17,013 nucleotides of DNA from an uncultured Bacteroides sp. (GTDB lineage Bacteria; Bacteroidota; Bacteroidia; Bacteroidales; Bacteroidaceae): contig USEY01000067.1 in NCBI GenBank assembly GCA_900553815.1, positions 1 through 17,013 of the forward strand. Direction: 5' to 3'. Each line of letters opens with the position of its first letter. The stretch's first letter is position 1. A program made the position numbers and the translations under genes. Positions 15,743 to 17,013 of the stretch are shown piece after piece. A model generated the notes under the pieces. That model saw only the letters and a program-made list of their open reading frames with translations. It ran no database searches and was not told the DNA's origin.

Positions 15743-16693
15743 TCAACGAGCCAAAAAATCATAGAAAGGAGTATAAAGCCGGTTGTTCACCTCCAAATAA
15801 AGATAATTGTTCTTGAAGTCATAGAGTTGGTCGAAACGTTGCAAGAAGTTGTTGCCCAACACCCCGTCCATCACGTCACTGGCCTGCACCCCTGTTGTCA
15901 CTGTAGAAAAGGCACCGGGTATGCGGGGCAAAGTCAATGACTCTCCCAGTGTTACCGAGTCGAAGAATACATTCAGAAGTTCATCACCGTCCTTCACCGT
16001 ACCGGCTATGCGCGAGATGGCAAACGGTTTCTGTGTGCCCAGCAAACCGTTGCGACGGACGAAAGGCGTATTGAGGTCGAACACACGGTCGGAACCTGTA
16101 TCTACTCCTGCCGACACCGTATAATCCACTCCCCCGACACGCACGCCGACCGGAACGACCGGCACTCCCAGGCGATAATCCATCTTCAGCCTGACAGCCT
16201 TGTCCGATACCGCTTTCTGCCCGTCACCCAATTCATACAGGAAGATGGATTTCCGCCGATAATCAATACGGACATCAAAGTTCCTCAGGTAAGACAGCCC
16301 CAGTACACCGTCCCAGGCATCGGGTGGATAAGGAACGGCTATCAGCATCAGCCCGGAAATGGCTCGGCAACCCATCCTCACCACCTGCGATGGTTCTGTG
16401 GAAGGAATGGTCTCTATCGAATTGGCGCTATTGTTCTCCACACCTCCCGTAAAGGTGGCAAGCCCTTCGGTGCGCGGCGAATTGGAATTGAGCACCACAT
16501 CCGTCGCTCCCGTGTCCAGCAGAAAACGTAAAGGACGGTCATCCTGCCCGTTGATATAGACTGTCACATACAAACGGTTGTCGGCACCCAACTCGAAAGG
16601 TATCGTGTCGAGTGGCACGACTTCTGCCCGAAGAGGCAGGCTCAGCAGGCAAATGAAACATATACTTAGCCAAATAATCTTTTTCATATTCAT
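15743..16693 (-). CDS. Secreted two-lobed retropepsin-like aspartyl protease
   Basis: The 316-aa product has a signal peptide (KKIIWLSICFICLLSLPLRA, cleaved near residue 23). Two similar halves follow. Half one has FLLDTGATDVVLNS (catalytic Asp60) and later WDGVLGLSYLRNFDVRIDY. Half two has AGVDTGSDRVFDL (Asp198) and MDGVLGNNFLQRFDQLYDF. Retropepsins normally dimerise, one Asp each; here both lobes, each with DTG, are in a single chain, as in pepsins. This fits the Asp_protease_2-type secreted proteases of Bacteroidota. Target proteins are unknown. The ATG at 16693 is chosen, with a second in-frame ATG at 16687 equally possible; AAGGA lies just upstream of the first. Confidence 0.85.
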   Translation of the reverse strand: MNMKKIIWLSICFICLLSLPLRAEVVPLDTIPFELGADNRLYVTVYINGQDDRPLRFLLDTGATDVVLNSNSPRTEGLATFTGGVENNSANSIETIPSTEPSQVVRMGCRAISGLMLIAVPYPPDAWDGVLGLSYLRNFDVRIDYRRKSIFLYELGDGQKAVSDKAVRLKMDYRLGVPVVPVGVRVGGVDYTVSAGVDTGSDRVFDLNTPFVRRNGLLGTQKPFAISRIAGTVKDGDELLNVFFDSVTLGESLTLPRIPGAFSTVTTGVQASDVMDGVLGNNFLQRFDQLYDFKNNYLYLEVNNRLYTPFYDFLAR

Positions 16694-16783
16694 TCCTTCA
16701 TTTGAAATTCCACCATCAATACTATTTTCTCACTTTTATCTTTTCCCCATTCCCTCCATACCTCGTGACAGCATGCAGATACT

Positions 16784-17013
16784 TCATTGATTACCAACAG
16801 ATACATATTTCCAGTCACTCACCGTTCCCGTCTCCGAAGAGAAGCCGACGCCTATCTTGTAGAGCCGACGAGGGTCGGCAGCATACTCGCGGGCATATCC
16901 TTTGTCCTCAATCTGTTGCAAGGCCTCGGCTGCCGTACCGTCCAGCTTGAACTCGAAGATATAGACATATTGCGGTGTCTCCACGATGCAGTCCACCCGT
17001 CCCTGACTCTGTG
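16784..17013 (-). CDS. C-terminal end of PD-(D/E)XK nuclease-domain (DUF1703-type) protein
   Basis: The minus-strand frame is open from the right edge to a stop at 16784; about 75 codons are visible and the N-terminus lies outside. The GTG at 16996 is only an internal codon, since the frame continues upstream as QSQGR. The sequence GRVDCIVETPQYVYIFEFKLD gives the Asp and the Glu-x-Lys of a PD-(D/E)XK site, followed by AEALQQIEDKGYAREY and KIGVGFSSE, which matches the end of the DUF1703/PD-(D/E)XK nuclease superfamily. Such proteins in Bacteroidota usually have an N-terminal AAA-ATPase-like domain. Multiple copies per genome are common; function is not settled. Its relation to the aspartyl protease gene 90 bp downstream is unclear. 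Confidence 0.85.
   Translation of the reverse strand, partial: QSQGRVDCIVETPQYVYIFEFKLDGTAAEALQQIEDKGYAREYAADPRRLYKIGVGFSSETGTVSDWKYVSVGNQ

Overview
The window reads as a chromosomal segment of a gut-type Bacteroidota, most likely Bacteroides or a close relative. The evidence is the gene content (LepA, Tex, a TlpA-type lipoprotein, a BspA-like leucine-rich protein, DUF1703-type nuclease), near absence of Shine-Dalgarno sequences, and several matches to the Bacteroides -7 promoter element TAnnTTTG. The genus is an inference from family knowledge, not from a search.

Left part (1-2388). A GC-rich minus-strand gene for a large secreted beta-repeat surface protein runs off the left edge. It is fully open for 543 codons. 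Just upstream, 12 bp away on the same strand, lies a 36-codon ORF with a perfect AAAGGAGGT ribosome binding site, which is unusual for this phylum. Between this operon and lepA are a 13.75-copy GTTT microsatellite, a possible small plus-strand gene whose frame depends on the repeat count, and a stretch of degenerate CGGAT-type and 9-bp repeats.

Centre (2389-13186, all plus strand). lepA (translation elongation factor 4) is followed by an AT-rich inverted/tandem repeat, a second hairpin, and a CPA-type Na+/H+ antiporter ending in a strong intrinsic terminator. Then come a TlpA-like thioredoxin lipoprotein, tex (S1-domain RNA-binding protein), a secreted BspA-like LRR protein, a dicarboxylate/amino-acid:cation symporter and gmd (GDP-mannose 4,6-dehydratase). 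The last three are closely spaced (33 and 28 bp) and could be co-transcribed. The usual partner fcl does not follow gmd.

Right part (13300-17013). A membrane-anchored serine beta-lactamase-like hydrolase (plus) converges, with a 9-bp gap, on a minus-strand M50-type zinc metalloprotease gene. Upstream on the minus strand are a secreted two-lobed DTG aspartyl protease with both catalytic motifs, and the C-terminal end of a PD-(D/E)XK nuclease-domain protein (DUF1703 type) cut by the right edge. Three consecutive genes thus encode hydrolase or protease-type envelope proteins. No rRNA, tRNA, CRISPR array, IS element or prophage was seen.
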